Positions 53,305 through 63,842 of a stretch of 64,000 nucleotides of DNA are shown piece after piece; the stretch's first letter is position 1; each line of letters opens with the position of its first letter. Below the pieces are notes generated by a model that saw only the letters and a list, made by a program, of their open reading frames with translations, had not been told where the DNA came from and did no database searches. Both the position numbers and the translations under genes were made by a program. This DNA is from Yamagishiella unicocca (taxonomy: Eukaryota > Chlorophyta > Chlorophyceae > Chlamydomonadales > Volvocaceae). The stretch is from the NCBI GenBank assembly GCA_003116995.1, contig BDSL01000022.1, positions 992,001 through 1,056,000 on the forward strand, in the 5' to 3' direction.

Positions 53305-53826
53305 TCATACTTCAGCGGGGTCCCGTCCCCAATTGTCCGCCAGCAGAGTATCTGGATTGAGGAGCTCAGCGTACTCGAATAACACATAGTACATACAGGG
53401 CATAGATGTTGCTTGGTGTAAGTGAGCCACACAAACCATCACAGCCCTCCCCACCGCCGCATTTGCGCTGCAAGTAAGGATTACGTATTTCAATTTTAAC
53501 GGATAAAAGGGAAACTCAGCCATCGCATGCCTCACGCAATACGTCTGTCGCGAATTTAAAATTGTGCGGAATCGGAACTTCCTTGTATGCTCCTTACCTC
53601 GCACGAATTCAAGACGCAGCCCAGCAGTTTTCGTTTTCAAGTATCTAGGCTCGTCCGTTGGAGCTGGACGGGGAGGAGGAAGACGGGCCGGCTGTTCCTT
53701 TTCCCGCGCCATTCGGTCGACCACTACAGCAGCGAGCTTCCACAAAGGCTGATAGTCATAACGCGAAGTTATATACGTACAATGCTCGTCGTATCTGTCG
53801 CTTGGATGGCCAAACAGGCACCTCAC
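53305..53826 (-). CDS. hypothetical ORF, 173 aa
   Basis: An uninterrupted minus-strand frame beginning MRCLFGHPSDRYDEHCTYIT and containing DYQPLWKLAAVVVDRMAREK, LRLEFVRGKEHTRKF, a Cys/Val-rich hydrophobic stretch (LKYVILTCSANAAVGRAVMV) and a C-terminus rich in Asp, Leu and Glu. It has lower GC than the LPMO genes and no introns. I do not recognise a family. It could be an exon of a transposon or a chance frame. Placing the start at the first ATG is arbitrary. Confidence 0.35.
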   Translation of the reverse strand: MRCLFGHPSDRYDEHCTYITSRYDYQPLWKLAAVVVDRMAREKEQPARLPPPRPAPTDEPRYLKTKTAGLRLEFVRGKEHTRKFRFRTILNSRQTYCVRHAMAEFPFYPLKLKYVILTCSANAAVGRAVMVCVAHLHQATSMPCMYYVLFEYAELLNPDTLLADNWGRDPAEV

Positions 53827-53981
53827 CTACAGGCTCGCTGCAGTGACGTAGAACCTTGGCATTAACGCTCTATAAAGGCGTCTATGCTCTAGGCTATGCT
53901 GTATCCTTCCGTCTTGTAATTGATAACTTTGTGACTGCGCAGATGTCTGCCCATGTACTACACGCACAGAACTGTATTCCT

Positions 53982-54440
53982 AAATGGTCCCTCCCGAGAC
54001 CATCCCACCGGTAGCCGGCCCCAGTAACCGGGCAAGGGGGCCAATTACTCAACCGATAGGCTCCTTGGGTCAAATGGAGGCTGAGGCCGGTGACTCCAGC
54101 TGTTATCTGTGTATTATTATTATAAATTGTAACCACCTGATAAGGCGGCAACCTGTGCGTATGTTGCATGTTTGCAAGTATAATCTTTAAAATTCGATAT
54201 ATGTTCTTGTATCTTAAGGCATTTATATACCCTCAGGACGGCGGGAGCTTAGCATGACGAAAGCTTAGCATTTCACCCGATATCAAATGGTCTCTCCCGA
54301 GACCATCCCACCGGTAACCGGCCCCGGTAACCGGGCAAGGGGGCCAGTTAGTGGGAGGGGTCCGTTACTGGGTGGCTGGCCAACCGGGGGTCGGTTACCG
54401 GGGCCGGTTACCGACCCCGGTAATTGGGCAAGGGGGTCGG
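53982..54440. repeat. duplicated GAGACC/CCGGTAACCGG-rich segment
   Basis: The block starting GAGACCATCCCACCGGT at 53997 recurs at 54300, and both are followed by CCGGGCAAGGGGGCCA. The second is extended by further CCGGTTACCGACCCCGGTAA units. Both begin with the GGTCYC...GAGACC hairpin of the 45.6-46.0 kb array. Confidence 0.8.
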
Positions 54441-54825
54441 TTGCTGGGAGGGGTCAGTCATGTTGGCGCGCCGATGCGGGTCCACCCGCGCGCGTTACCG
54501 GCCATGTGGCCCCGGACCGCAGGCGTGAGAGAAGGCATGTTGGCCGCTGCGGGATCCTCGGCGCCAGCTGGATGGGCGTCCATACATGTCCTCGCTGCGG
54601 GGGTCCTGGGACGGCTGTGGCTGGAGGCGCGATGCAACGCTGGCTTCATCGCCCCGCTCTCCACGGTTGCGGCCACAGTTGTGGCCGTGGCCCCGACCAC
54701 GCCCACAGCTCGGAGGCCGGTCGCAACGGCGGGCAGGGAGGGCCGCCGGTGAGGGACCCGCAGCACCCAGAGAGAACATCGGGCCAGGTTGCACAGGTTC
54801 GGGATCATCCGGCAATCATCCGGCC

Positions 54826-55140
54826 CACTGGGTTCCGGATCATCCGGTGCACTGGGTTCCGGATCATCCGGCGCACTGGGTTCTGGATCATCCGGCGCAC
54901 TGGGTTCCGGATCATCCGGCGCACTGGGTTCCGGATCATCCGGCGCACTGGGTTCCGGGATCATCCGGTGCACTGGGTTCCAGATCATCCGGCGCACTGG
55001 GTTCCGGAATCATCCGGCGCACTGGGTTCCGGATCATCCGGCGCACTGGGTTCCGGATCATCCGGCGCACTGGGTTCCGGATCATCCGTCCGGCACGCAC
55101 ACTGGGTTCCGGATCATCCGTCCGGCACACTGGGTTCCGG
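54826..55140. repeat. 24-bp minisatellite, about 13 copies
   Basis: Units of CACTGGGTTCCGGATCATCC plus four bases (GGCG or GGTG). Because 24 is a multiple of three, several frames on both strands remain open across it (for example PEPSAPDD on minus, IIRRTGFR on +). The repeat is most likely non-coding. Confidence 0.95.
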
Positions 55141-55551
55141 TGCGGCCAACCCTGCAGCTATCACGGCCGCCGCAGCACCGAGCTGTTGGAGTGGACTGGG
55201 TGCTGGAAGCACAGACGGGGTACGTAGTGGCTGGCGGGGGCGACAGTGAAGGTAACCCTAAATGGGCGTCAGGGGGGGGGGTGAGGGGGCATGGAGAAGC
55301 GCTGAAGGGATAGTGAGTGGCATGAACCGCAGGCAGCTCATACTGTACGGCATCGCATACAAAACCGACCCACATGACATGGGCTAGGCAGCATAGCTAC
55401 AGATTCGGCAGGCGCCCCGTGTCGTTGAGGACATGCAACGCGACCCACATGCCTCCTTCATCAGACCCCGCCATGCACAGCACCGATTACACAGTTCCAT
55501 CCAGGGTCGGCAGGCCTGAACGGTGAACACAACTTGCGTTCCTCACCTTGG
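55141..55551. other. no gene recognised
   Basis: GC-rich single-copy-looking sequence between the minisatellite and the minus-strand gene fragments. Confidence 0.3.
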
Positions 55552-56126
55552 GTCCCAGCGACGCGTCGACGCTGCATGAGGACGTCTTGCGCGCTCGCCA
55601 CAGCTACCAGCGCCTGCCGGGTGGTGGCGGCGGCAGCGGCAGCGGCAAGGGGAGATCCTCCCAGGACCGCGGTCGCTGCATCGCGCCCCACGCCAGCTGA
55701 TGTTGGGGCTCGCCTTACTTGGTGACCCGACCGCGCCCAGCTGGCGCGTGAGACAGCGGCTTGGCGGGTGGCACTATCGAGCGGACGGGAGACGCCGGGG
55801 AGGTGGCAGCTGTACGGCCGGAGGGCACCGTGCGACCGGCGGCTGGGGCAGCCGAACACCCACTCCCGAGTTGTGCTGCGGCCCACATGCCGCTGCTGCC
55901 ATGAAGAGCTCCCACGGCCTCATCTATCTGTCGGGTCGATGAAGGAGTTGACGATATCGGCGGTGGCGCCACCAAAGCGCCGCGATACCCGCTGCCGCTC
56001 CTGCGCCTGCTGCTGCATCTGCTCCATCAGGACCGCGCCCCGGACAGCGGCTGCTGCCTGCAGCCATCGGCTTTCTTCAGCCGCGCGATGCAGAGGAGCC
56101 GGCCCGTGGTGCCTACCGCTGCAAGC
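55552..56126 (-). pseudogene. minus-strand coiled-coil gene fragments
   Basis: Two coding-like pieces. Reading down from about 56126 after a CTTGCAG acceptor: LHRAAEESRWLQAAAAVRGA, VLMEQMQQQAQERQRVSRRF and GGATADIVNSFIDPTDR, then TGA (55920-55922). A lower piece (about 55700-55552) reads TTRQALVAVASAQDVLMQRR and RVAGTQ, ending at a consensus donor GTGAGG. The Gln/Glu/Arg-rich stretch is probably a coiled coil. The lower piece has a donor but follows a stop, so the gene is either broken or the two belong to different transcripts. Family not recognised. Confidence 0.4.
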
Positions 56127-56697
56127 AACCCGCGGTCTTGCCCATCTCCGTGATGCCCGGGCGCGCCGGTATCGGAGCTAGCAGCGGCATGCTCCGCGGG
56201 CTGCGCATGGCTGGGGGGGGGTTCGGCAGCCGTGGGCACGGCAGCGGATGACAGAGGCGGTGCCCTGTTGGTTGTTGGTTGTTTTGGATGTTTGTGCTGC
56301 CGCGCCTCGTTTGCTGCTGCGGTGCCGCTCGCTCGCTAGCTCGATCGGCGGCTTGCTTGGGAGCGAGCACCGTGCTGATGACATACGTGGCTTTCGACAC
56401 TCAATCGGTTTGGGAGGATACCGCATTTGCCATCTCAACCAGCATAACCGACCTCAACCACTCAACAAACACCAGCCTTCCTCCTCCGACCATCCGACTC
56501 TGACCTAGCTGGCATCAGACTGAGCTCTCGCCCTACCTTCTGCTGTTCCGTTACTAACGAGTCCATGCATGCCCTCTCTCCCACCCGTCACATCGCCTGC
56601 TTCCACGCACCTTTCGTGCTCGTCCATTACGTGTTGGTTTCGCTCGCGGCTTATCGTAGTTGTGTATCCTGCCTGTACCTGCGGTATGCGCAAACAG
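56127..56697. other. no gene recognised
   Basis: Overlapping frames on both strands without domains. Upstream exons of the RCC1-like gene could lie here but were not identifiable. Confidence 0.3.
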
Positions 56698-57561
56698 GAA
56701 TAACGTCCACGGCCAGCTGGGCCAGGGCGATCGTGAGGACCGAGGGGGTCACCCGGGGGAGATGGGCTCCCCCCTGCGGCCTGTGGATCTAGGTCGTCCG
56801 GGTTTAAACGCAACAGCAGCGATCTCTGGCGGATACTGGCGCAGCTGCGCAGTGCTGGAGCCGGGCGGGGTGCTCAAGTGCTGGGGGTGAGAGGGGCCCT
56901 CCGCCTCGGAGGGGACGGGGGGGGAGGGCGGGTGGGAGCGCGGGAGGGAGTGGGGTAGCGACTGGGGCGCGTGGTCGCTGCGACCAACCAATCGCTCATC
57001 CCTCCACGTAGCCACCAGCCCATTTGGGGCCGGAAGCCGAGCTGCTCACGCATACCTGGCTAGCCAGCTAGCTGGGAGATAGGGTAAGGTAGGGCATGCG
57101 GAGCACTTCGTGCGATGCGTGCCGGGCGCGTGCTTTCCGCTGTTCTCCAGGCCGGCGATAAGGTGCGGATGTTGGCATCCGAACTTCGTACTATCGCACT
57201 CGCTACCTGCCTCTGGCCCCATGGATCCAACCCCGTGGACCCGGCCCCATGGATCCGGGCCCATGGATCCGGGCCCATGGATCCGGCTCCATGGACCCAG
57301 CCGTGTGCTGAAGCATTTACCGTTGTGCCGCGACACTCCACGGAAACGGATAACTAATTCAACCGTGCGTCTGAATAACGGAATTATTCAACCGTGCGCC
57401 TCAATCACGGAAATAATTCAACGGTGCGCCTTGCGGTGTGCTGTGCCGTGCCGTGCGTGCTGCGCAGGAAGAACAACTTCTACGGGCTACTGGGCCTGGG
57501 CGACATGAACGACGAGAGGAACGAGATGGGCGCCAACCTGCCCGCCGTGGACCTAGCTTAG
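56698..57561 (+). CDS. RCC1-repeat protein, 3' end (two exons)
   Basis: Exon 56698-56886, after AAACAG, encodes NNVHGQLGQGDREDRGGHPG, EMGSPLRPVDLG and AAISGGYWRSCAVLEPGGVL KCWG in frame. Exon 57468-57561, after TGCGCAG, encodes KNNFYGLLGLGDMNDERNEM and ends GANLPAVDLA with TAG 57559-57561. The phases match (2 nt carried over). The pattern (N-x-GQLGxGD, M-G-x-LPxVDLG, GGxxSCAVL, LKCWG) is the RCC1_2 repeat, which builds beta-propellers. Two repeat units are seen; a full propeller needs about seven, so upstream exons are missing, hidden or lost. It ends abruptly after half a repeat, which suggests a truncated relative. Confidence 0.65.
57217..57300. repeat. 15-bp minisatellite (GGGCCCATGGATCCG)
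   Basis: About five units in the intron of the RCC1-like gene, rich in CCATGG and GGATCC. Confidence 0.9.
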
Positions 57562-58693
57562 CGCCCTAGCCTTGAGCGGGCGAGCGAGCGAAGATGAAAA
57601 CGCGACGCATGTATTAGGAGCTAGCTGGGACCCACCAACCGTGGGGACAGCATGGGACAGCTCGCGCGCATCACGCGACTTGCTTATAGGCACAGCAGTG
57701 GGCTTGGTGGTGGGGATGGCGGTGAGGATGGCGGTGATGGGGATGGCCGTGAAGGAGGTGGTGGGTTGGGCAGGCTGGGCGGCGGCCTGGGTCGGCGAGA
57801 CCCTGAAGTAATGGGCGAAGCAGCAGCAGCACTCGTATGCAGCCATACATGCAGGGGAATCGACGTTGCGTGGTGCCGGGTGTCAGGTCCCATCCGCGAT
57901 TGGCTAGCACTGCCGCGCGGCGCGCGAGCGTGTTACGACAAACGCGGACGGCTGGCTGCGTGGATGGATGGCGCCGGGGACGGCTGGTGGATGGACGGCG
58001 CCTTTCCTCCGGCTGGCAGCATGCATGTACGGCGGCCAGCGGCCATTCTGCGTGATGCGGGCCTACCAGGTAGCCCTGCCTGGAGCCGTAACCGTACCAA
58101 ACTGTAACCGATAACGAACACTTCCGAAGGAAGATCGCACAGTCAAGCTCACCAGCCAAGTAATCTGTCAGCCCGCCGCCCTGGAGTATTCAAGAACTGA
58201 CGTTGTTTCCTGCGAGCCCACCTCCCGCCCCATTAAGGGTTTCCTCTCCAACCCTCAACCTCAGCTGCTGATGGTGGTGGCGACGGCAGCTATCATGGCC
58301 CCAGGGGGGGAATATCAAGGGGCACATGGTACTGCTGCTGGCGCATCTACTCACGGGGTGACACTCGAAACCTCAGTGGGGGTGGTTCTGGTAGTCTTCA
58401 GCATGCCATTTCTGAGCTGCTTCTTGTGTCCATGCACCTCTCTGCCAAAGTTGCGTGCTACCATGTGAACTGGCCACTCCATGGTATGTGCATGCCTTTC
58501 GCATAAAGATTGTTGTTATTTAAGTATTATATTCAGCTCTAGCTTTGCGCTCTTAGGGCATACTCCCGTCGCACTATTCATTTCGCGCACAGATCGCGTC
58601 AGGAATATTTCAGACTTTTTTATTTTTGTATTATAATACCTTTCCCCGATCATCCCCTATTGACGCCGCAACAAAAGAGGGGACGATCGTGGG
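57562..58693. other. no gene recognised
   Basis: Spacer between the RCC1-like gene end and the duplicated leader of LPMO gene 3. A Gly/Asp/Val-rich frame at 57650-57830 comes from GGTGGGGATGGCGGTGA-type repeats. The AT-rich stretch 58500-58640 shows no promoter I can assign. Confidence 0.35.
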
Positions 58694-59085
58694 GGAGCGG
58701 GGCGGCAGCTCCGCAATCCCGACGACCCATCCCCTAACCGTCAAAACGAAACGCCTCAATTTTTGCGTGCATCGGTGTAAGTGGCATAGAACAAGACGCG
58801 CTCGTTCATCACCAACACTACTACCCACATGGTCAGCGGGCGATTAACAGGGCGGCGGGCGTCCCGAGGCGCTTCGCCCTGTGGCCCCGGGAGCGGGGCG
58901 GCAGCTCCGCAATCCCCACGACCCATCCCCTAACCGTCAAAACGAAACGCCTCAATTTTTGCATGTATCGGTGTAAGTGGCATAGAACAAGTCGCGCTCG
59001 TTCATCACCAACACTACTACCCACATCGTCAGCGGGCGATTACAGGGCGGCGGGCTTCCCGAGGCGCTTCGCGCTGGGGCCCGCC
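58694..59085. repeat. 195-bp tandem duplication of the LPMO leader region
   Basis: GGAGCGGGGCGGCAGCTCCG begins at 58694 and again at 58889. Each unit contains TCGGTGTAAGTGGCATAGAA and CACATNGTCAGCGGG, the same sequence that precedes the ATG of LPMO gene 3 at 59186-59255. Neither extra copy is followed by an LPMO exon. Confidence 0.9.
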
Positions 59086-59156
59086 CCGCCCCCCAAAAAA
59101 CCTCATACGTATCCGTCCGACAGTACTACATCGCACATAAGCCGCTAAGTTGCCGG

Positions 59157-59163
59157 TATTTAA
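59157..59163 (+). promoter_or_regulatory. TATA-like element of LPMO gene 3
   Basis: TATTTAA, 124 bp before the ATG, in the same context as in gene 1 (GTTGCCGGTATTTAA). The duplicated leaders upstream lack it. Confidence 0.5.
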
Positions 59164-59280
59164 TCGTGGGCTGACATTCGTTGTATGTATCGTTGTAAGT
59201 GGCATAGAACAAAACGCGCTCGTCATCACCAACACTACCCACATCGTCAGCGGGACCGTACGCCAGTATCAGTTGCATCA

Positions 59281-61466
59281 ATGGCGAGTCGCTTCATCAG
59301 TAATGATGCCGCTTGCTGGCTGCTCCTGGCGGCTTGCTTCCTCGCGCAACAGGCCCTGCTGTGCCAGGGCCACGGCTTCCTCCTCTCGCCGCTGTCCCGC
59401 GGCCGAGCTGTTGGATACGCCGAGTGGCAGGTCGCAGGAGGCAAGTATTTATGTTATGTTGCCAAGGAGCCGACCCCGCATACGTACGCCTGCCTTCGCT
59501 CCGTCCTTACTACGTACTACAATATTGATCGACGCCATTCATGCATACGTACCTGCTGATCGCATATTGAGGGGCACGCACGCCATGAATGGCCATTCAT
59601 GGTCCATGGGCCGTAGACAATATATAATAACAATGTATGCATGCCCGTACGTGCGTAGTCACTTGTTTTGCTTATCGCTGCCCGATCCACCATCTGTCCA
59701 CCCATAGACCTGCCGCCCAACTGACTCACTCCCTTACTTGATACTTTCACCCGCCGCCCGGCTGCAGGCAATGGCCTGGGGCTTTCTCCCTTCCGTAGAA
59801 ACCCCGACGGCACACTCTTAAACGACCAGGCCGACGTGTGCGGTGACCCTCACCAGGACGTGGGCGATATGTCGCTGAGGAGCAGGGTCACCGCCATCCA
59901 GGGTGCGTGAGAGCGGGAGGAGGGCCAGGCAGGACGCAGCTCTGGCTGCTGGGCGGGTAATGAAGGATTTCGGCAGGGTACAGGTTCTGGCGGCAGGTCG
60001 TTTGGCGGCAGGTCGGAAGGGTTGTTTGCCACCCAGATACGTATGTGCTGATAGTTTACTTTGATAGTAATTATGCCGTCATCACATCACGAGTAGTTAG
60101 CGCTTTCCTTTCGTCATACCATACACAGCAGGATCCTGCCGCCAAGCAACATCAATCATGAGCCCTCCCCCGCCCCTACTGCCCCATGCGCATCCATACG
60201 TCTACCCCTAACCTCGCACCCACTCACCCGCCCACACAGCTACCTACAACGCCGGAGCCACCATCTCTATCGTGTACCGAATGACAGTCAACCACGGTGG
60301 CTGGCTGGGCATCAAGCTGTGCCCCTCCACCCGCAGCAACCCCTCCCAGGCCTGCTTCGACCAGTACCCCCTAATCAAGTAGGTTGCTTGAGTGCGCGTG
60401 AAGCGTGTGCTGTATAGGGTATCGACGCACGCCAATCAAGACAGGTAGCTTAGGCGCCTGCAAGTACCTACATGCACGCACATGCATGTGTACATACTGG
60501 TTATGATATCGAGCCGGGCCGGACGCTGGCCAGCAGGGGTGCTTCATTCCCAATTAAGTAACCCGGATTATGAATACGATTCCAAACCTTGTTGACTGGC
60601 TCGTTTCCTACCTAGGCTTGCCTCTGTCGTTCATTGCCCTACCTTTCATCCCTCGCTCCTCAGCGCCAACACTGGCTACCAGCGGTGGTGGATCCAGACC
60701 GGGTCCTACGGTGTCGCGCAGGACTACACCACCAGCTGGCGGCTGCCGGCGGGGGTCAGCTGCGACGGAGGCTGCGTGCTACAAGGGTGAGCATACATGC
60801 ATGGGGGCATACATGGAACCTCTATCTATCTATGTATGTGCGCGTGCTTCAATCCATCGATGCACACCCATACTTACATGTGCGAGCCTGCCTCGCCGAT
60901 GCCTCGCTCCCTCCCCCCGCGCGCGTGCAGGACCTACCGCACCGCCAACTCCTGCGTGGACTCCTGCTCCTCCGCCGAGTGCGGCAGCTCCTACGCCGCC
61001 CGCAACAACCCCATCACCGGCCAGAACGGTCTGTCGACCTGCGGCCGAACCGAGGTCTTCAGGGACTGTGCGGACGTGCGGATCGCGCCCAGCGGCAGCG
61101 GCGGCACCAGCAGTCCTAGTCCTACTACTGGTGGCAAGTGCGACAAGTGCAGCATCTCGCTGTGCAAGGGAGGGTGCAAGTGCGACGGCAACTGCGACTG
61201 CCGGCCCAGCCTGGGAGGTGAGCGGCCAGATGGGGTAGTTGCTGCCAGCAGCAGCTCAATCATCCGTCCGTCACCGCCTGCGTGCAGCCCGCCCTGCTGC
61301 TTACCGTACCGCCACGCGCACCTACCTGCTGACCCCAACAACTGCTGCCTGCTGTTCCCGCCTCGCTCCAGGCGCGCCGTGCGACAAGTGCAACCTGGCC
61401 CAGAGCGACGGCGGCTGCAAGTGCGACAGCAACTGTAACTGCCTCTCGGAATCCTGCTTGTTCTAA
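59281..61466 (+). CDS. secreted LPMO-like protein, gene 3 (AA15-like)
   Basis: Exons 59281-59440, 59768-59902, 60240-60378, 60664-60786, 60931-61217 and 61372-61466 give 312 residues. The architecture is the same as in genes 1 and 2: signal peptide, mature His31, His117 in VNHGGW, CGDPHQ, and two Cys-rich modules. It is the most diverged copy. Exon 4 ends GG rather than GT, so CVLQV becomes CVLQG before TYRTANSC. One Thr is added in the linker (SPTTGG), Asn259 becomes Ser, RPNLG becomes RPSLG and the C-terminus is LSESCLF. The Gly in place of Val sits in a normally hydrophobic core strand and might affect folding. Intron 3 is about 200 bp shorter than in genes 1 and 2. The GC donor of intron 1 is conserved. 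Homology to the other copies stops about 45 bp after the stop codon. Confidence 0.88.
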
Positions 61467-61511
61467 GGACGGAGCGACCCCCGCCCCTCCGCCACCGCCG
61501 CCGGCCACGTG

Positions 61512-62280
61512 GTGCGTGTATGCCAAGCAAGGGAGCGAGCCCGGCGCCAGTTGTGGTGGACAGCACCTGCCGAGCCGCCAGGGCGGCCGCCGCCAGCAGG
61601 GACAGCGGCCGGCGCGTACTGTTGCCTCTCAGCAGCAGGGGGAGGCGGGCGCTGTGGGTGTCCACGGCTGCTGTAGCACGCGGAGTAAAGAGGACTGGGA
61701 GGTGAACGCGAGAAATGCGAGCAGCAGCATGGTGGCGCACAGGGTGCAGATATAGGGCAAGCATCGGTGTTGTGTATGTACGGGGCCAAAGATACAGCAG
61801 CAAGCATGAATGTCACGGCGACGCATAGTGCGCAGGAGCTAGGGTGACGCATAGTGCGCGGCGGGAGATAGGGTAACACAGCAGCTAGCCGCACGCATTC
61901 ACGCAGGGTGTGGGAGACACGCAGGGCAAGAACGAGTGGGTGCCACTTCGCGTTTGGTCGTGTTTCGTGTTTGCTGACCTGAGGATTGGAACGGCTGCCC
62001 TGCTGGCGGATTAGGATTGCTGAGCTTGGGATTGAAAGCCGTCCTTGGATTGGGAAATGGCTTGTCCGCTGTGACCGCCGGATAAGTGGATGAGTGCCCG
62101 ATGCCCTTCGCAAGATCAGGGTGCCGTGGGTTGAACCTTTCGAATGTGGAGCTAGCACGTGCCAAAACGTCGATTCATTCATCCTTCGGTTGCTGTCGTA
62201 CGGAAAGGTTGGAGCCGCGTCGCTCCCCAACTACCACTCTCTGGGTCCCCCCCCCCCTCGCATGTAACGTCTGATTGAGA
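61512..62280. other. unique flank of LPMO gene 3, no gene recognised
   Basis: The sequence replacing the 3' UTR found in genes 1 and 2. The minus strand holds open frames (for example one with VTFMLAAVSLAPYIHN, a hydrophobic stretch) but no recognisable domain. A TGTAA lies at about 62264. Confidence 0.35.
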
Positions 62281-62359
62281 AGGGCTAGCTGCGGTTTCTG
62301 CTCAGTATTGGCACAATGATTTCAGCTCCATGACAGTGTGCCTTTCTTTCTATCTGAAC

Positions 62360-62760
62360 CCAAATGAAGGCGTTCGATGTATTCAGAATTAGGTCGCCGT
62401 TTCCCGAACCCTTAATATCTTCCATACAAATGTTTTTTGCGTTTTCTATTCTTCTTTATAGATTGCTCTGGTTAGCGGTCCATGAGCCTCCTGGCTCGTC
62501 TGGGCCTTATGATTAATCAATCAATCAAGGATTAGCGTTTCCTTGTCCTGGGTGATCCCGCATAAGTTAGGATATCGTGTATGACGCACGCTCCCAGCGC
62601 GACGCCCATACATCACGCCACAAGAACGAGGCTCGTCCCTGCTCGTCCCGTCAGCTGCCTGCGATGCGACCCATAGCTTTCACCCTTCCCTGCGACGGTA
62701 ATAACAGCACATATCTGCCTTCCCCGGCCATTCCTACCGCTTCCTTGCATATGTTCAAAA
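62360..62760 (+). mobile_element. LINE 3'-end remnant and attached duplicated segment
   Basis: 62360-62530 contains ATTAGGTCGCCGTTTCCCGA, ATCTTCCATACAAATGTTTT, the GAGCC-TCCT-GGCTC hairpin (62484-62497) and AATCAATCAATCAA. It matches pieces of the LINE at 37342-37375 and 38045-38157. 62540-62760 is the partner of 38160-38380. Confidence 0.7.
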
Positions 62761-63111
62761 GTGGGGCTGACAGGGGTTCCGTCCCCTGCCCGTCGGTCCG
62801 GGCTGCTGGCTGGCCCCACCATTTTTCCGGCTGTGGGCCTTTGCGTGCCTGGGTCGCTCTTTCTCCCGGGGGCCCCGCCCTCTTGGGGCCCTGCGGGATC
62901 TCGTGTCCTTTCTCTACGCCGTTTGGGACGTCTGCTAGCTGCTACCGCTGGTTTGTCGTGCGGTAAGGTTGCGGTACAGGGGCCCCCGCTTGTCCTGGGT
63001 TTGCTCGGTGCCTCTGTATCGAGGCCGTCCTGTGCCCTTCGGGCTTCTGCGTGCTGGGTTCAGCCCCGTGAGAGCGGGGGCCACGGACACGGGCCCCTCT
63101 TCTTGTTGTAA
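62761..63111. other. GC-rich stretch, nothing recognised
   Basis: An open + frame of 116 residues covers it but has no recognisable domain. It borders the Copia fragment and may be part of a mobile element. Confidence 0.3.
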
Positions 63112-63226
63112 CGGTTACAGTGGGTTCCAGACCAAGAGGTAGAACCATCGGGCGCATCGCCTGACACTGAACAAGACGGAGGAAACAAAAACCGACATGC
63201 ACCGAAACAAAGGCAAACCACCAGAA
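63112..63226 (+). mobile_element. Copia pol fragment
   Basis: The + frame reads LQWVPDQEVEPSGASPDTEQ and then RHAPKQRQTTRTC, matching 46092-46215 (+) and 46465-46580 (-). Only this about 115-bp slice of the element is present. Confidence 0.8.
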
Positions 63227-63840
63227 CTTGTCCTGGGTTCGCCCGGGCGTTGGGAGGACGCTGTCACGACACACGGCCATGCCATGTAACCACATCTACC
63301 AAACAACGCTAACCGCAGGGCGCAACTCATGCCCTTAGCGTACGGCAATTACCGCACTCTGCACGCGCTGTGATGGTTACTCGCTGTGTCGCGACAGTGG
63401 GGAGGACGCTGTACCGTCGGCAGCGCAACAGTTAGTAGTTAGTAGTTGATTGTCCGTGGAGCTCGGTAGTACAAGTGGGAGCCTTAAGATTGGTTAGGGA
63501 GCCTTCGCCTTACTTCGTTCGGTGCGAAAGGAGCGAGGTCGCAGGTGAGGTGCGGGTGCCATCAGGCGGGCGAGTCCGCAGCAGATGCCTGGCTGCTGTT
63601 GCCCGTTCCGACGGCCGTGTAGGCGCGTAGGTGTGCGTGGGCGTACCCACCGAATGTGCGTGGCGAACCTAACCCATGGCATCCCAAACGGGAGTTACCC
63701 CCCGGCAAGCAACCTACCCCCCGCTAGGTCTTCTTTTGCACCCCCACCCCCCCAGTCACAGGCGCCCGCAGCTAGGTGTCCGAAGATAATGCGCCAGCTA
63801 TCCTATCCATGTCGCATCACCGTTTTTTATCACCCCCCCG
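63227..63840. other. no gene recognised
   Basis: Short frames only. At about 63772-63826 lies a copy of another dispersed element (GTGTCCGAAGATAATGCGCC then GTCGCATCACCGTTTTTTAT) also seen at 9450, 23765, 27977 and 28121. Confidence 0.4.
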
Positions 63841-63842
63841 GG

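Noticed and set aside
54287..55249. 320-residue + frame and a 179-residue minus frame across the 24-bp array
   Set aside because: Both are kept open by a repeat whose unit is a multiple of three. No domain, splice or start evidence.
57650..57830. Gly/Asp/Val-rich protein downstream of the RCC1-like gene
   Set aside because: Low-complexity GGTGATGG-type repeats with open frames on both strands and no gene signals.
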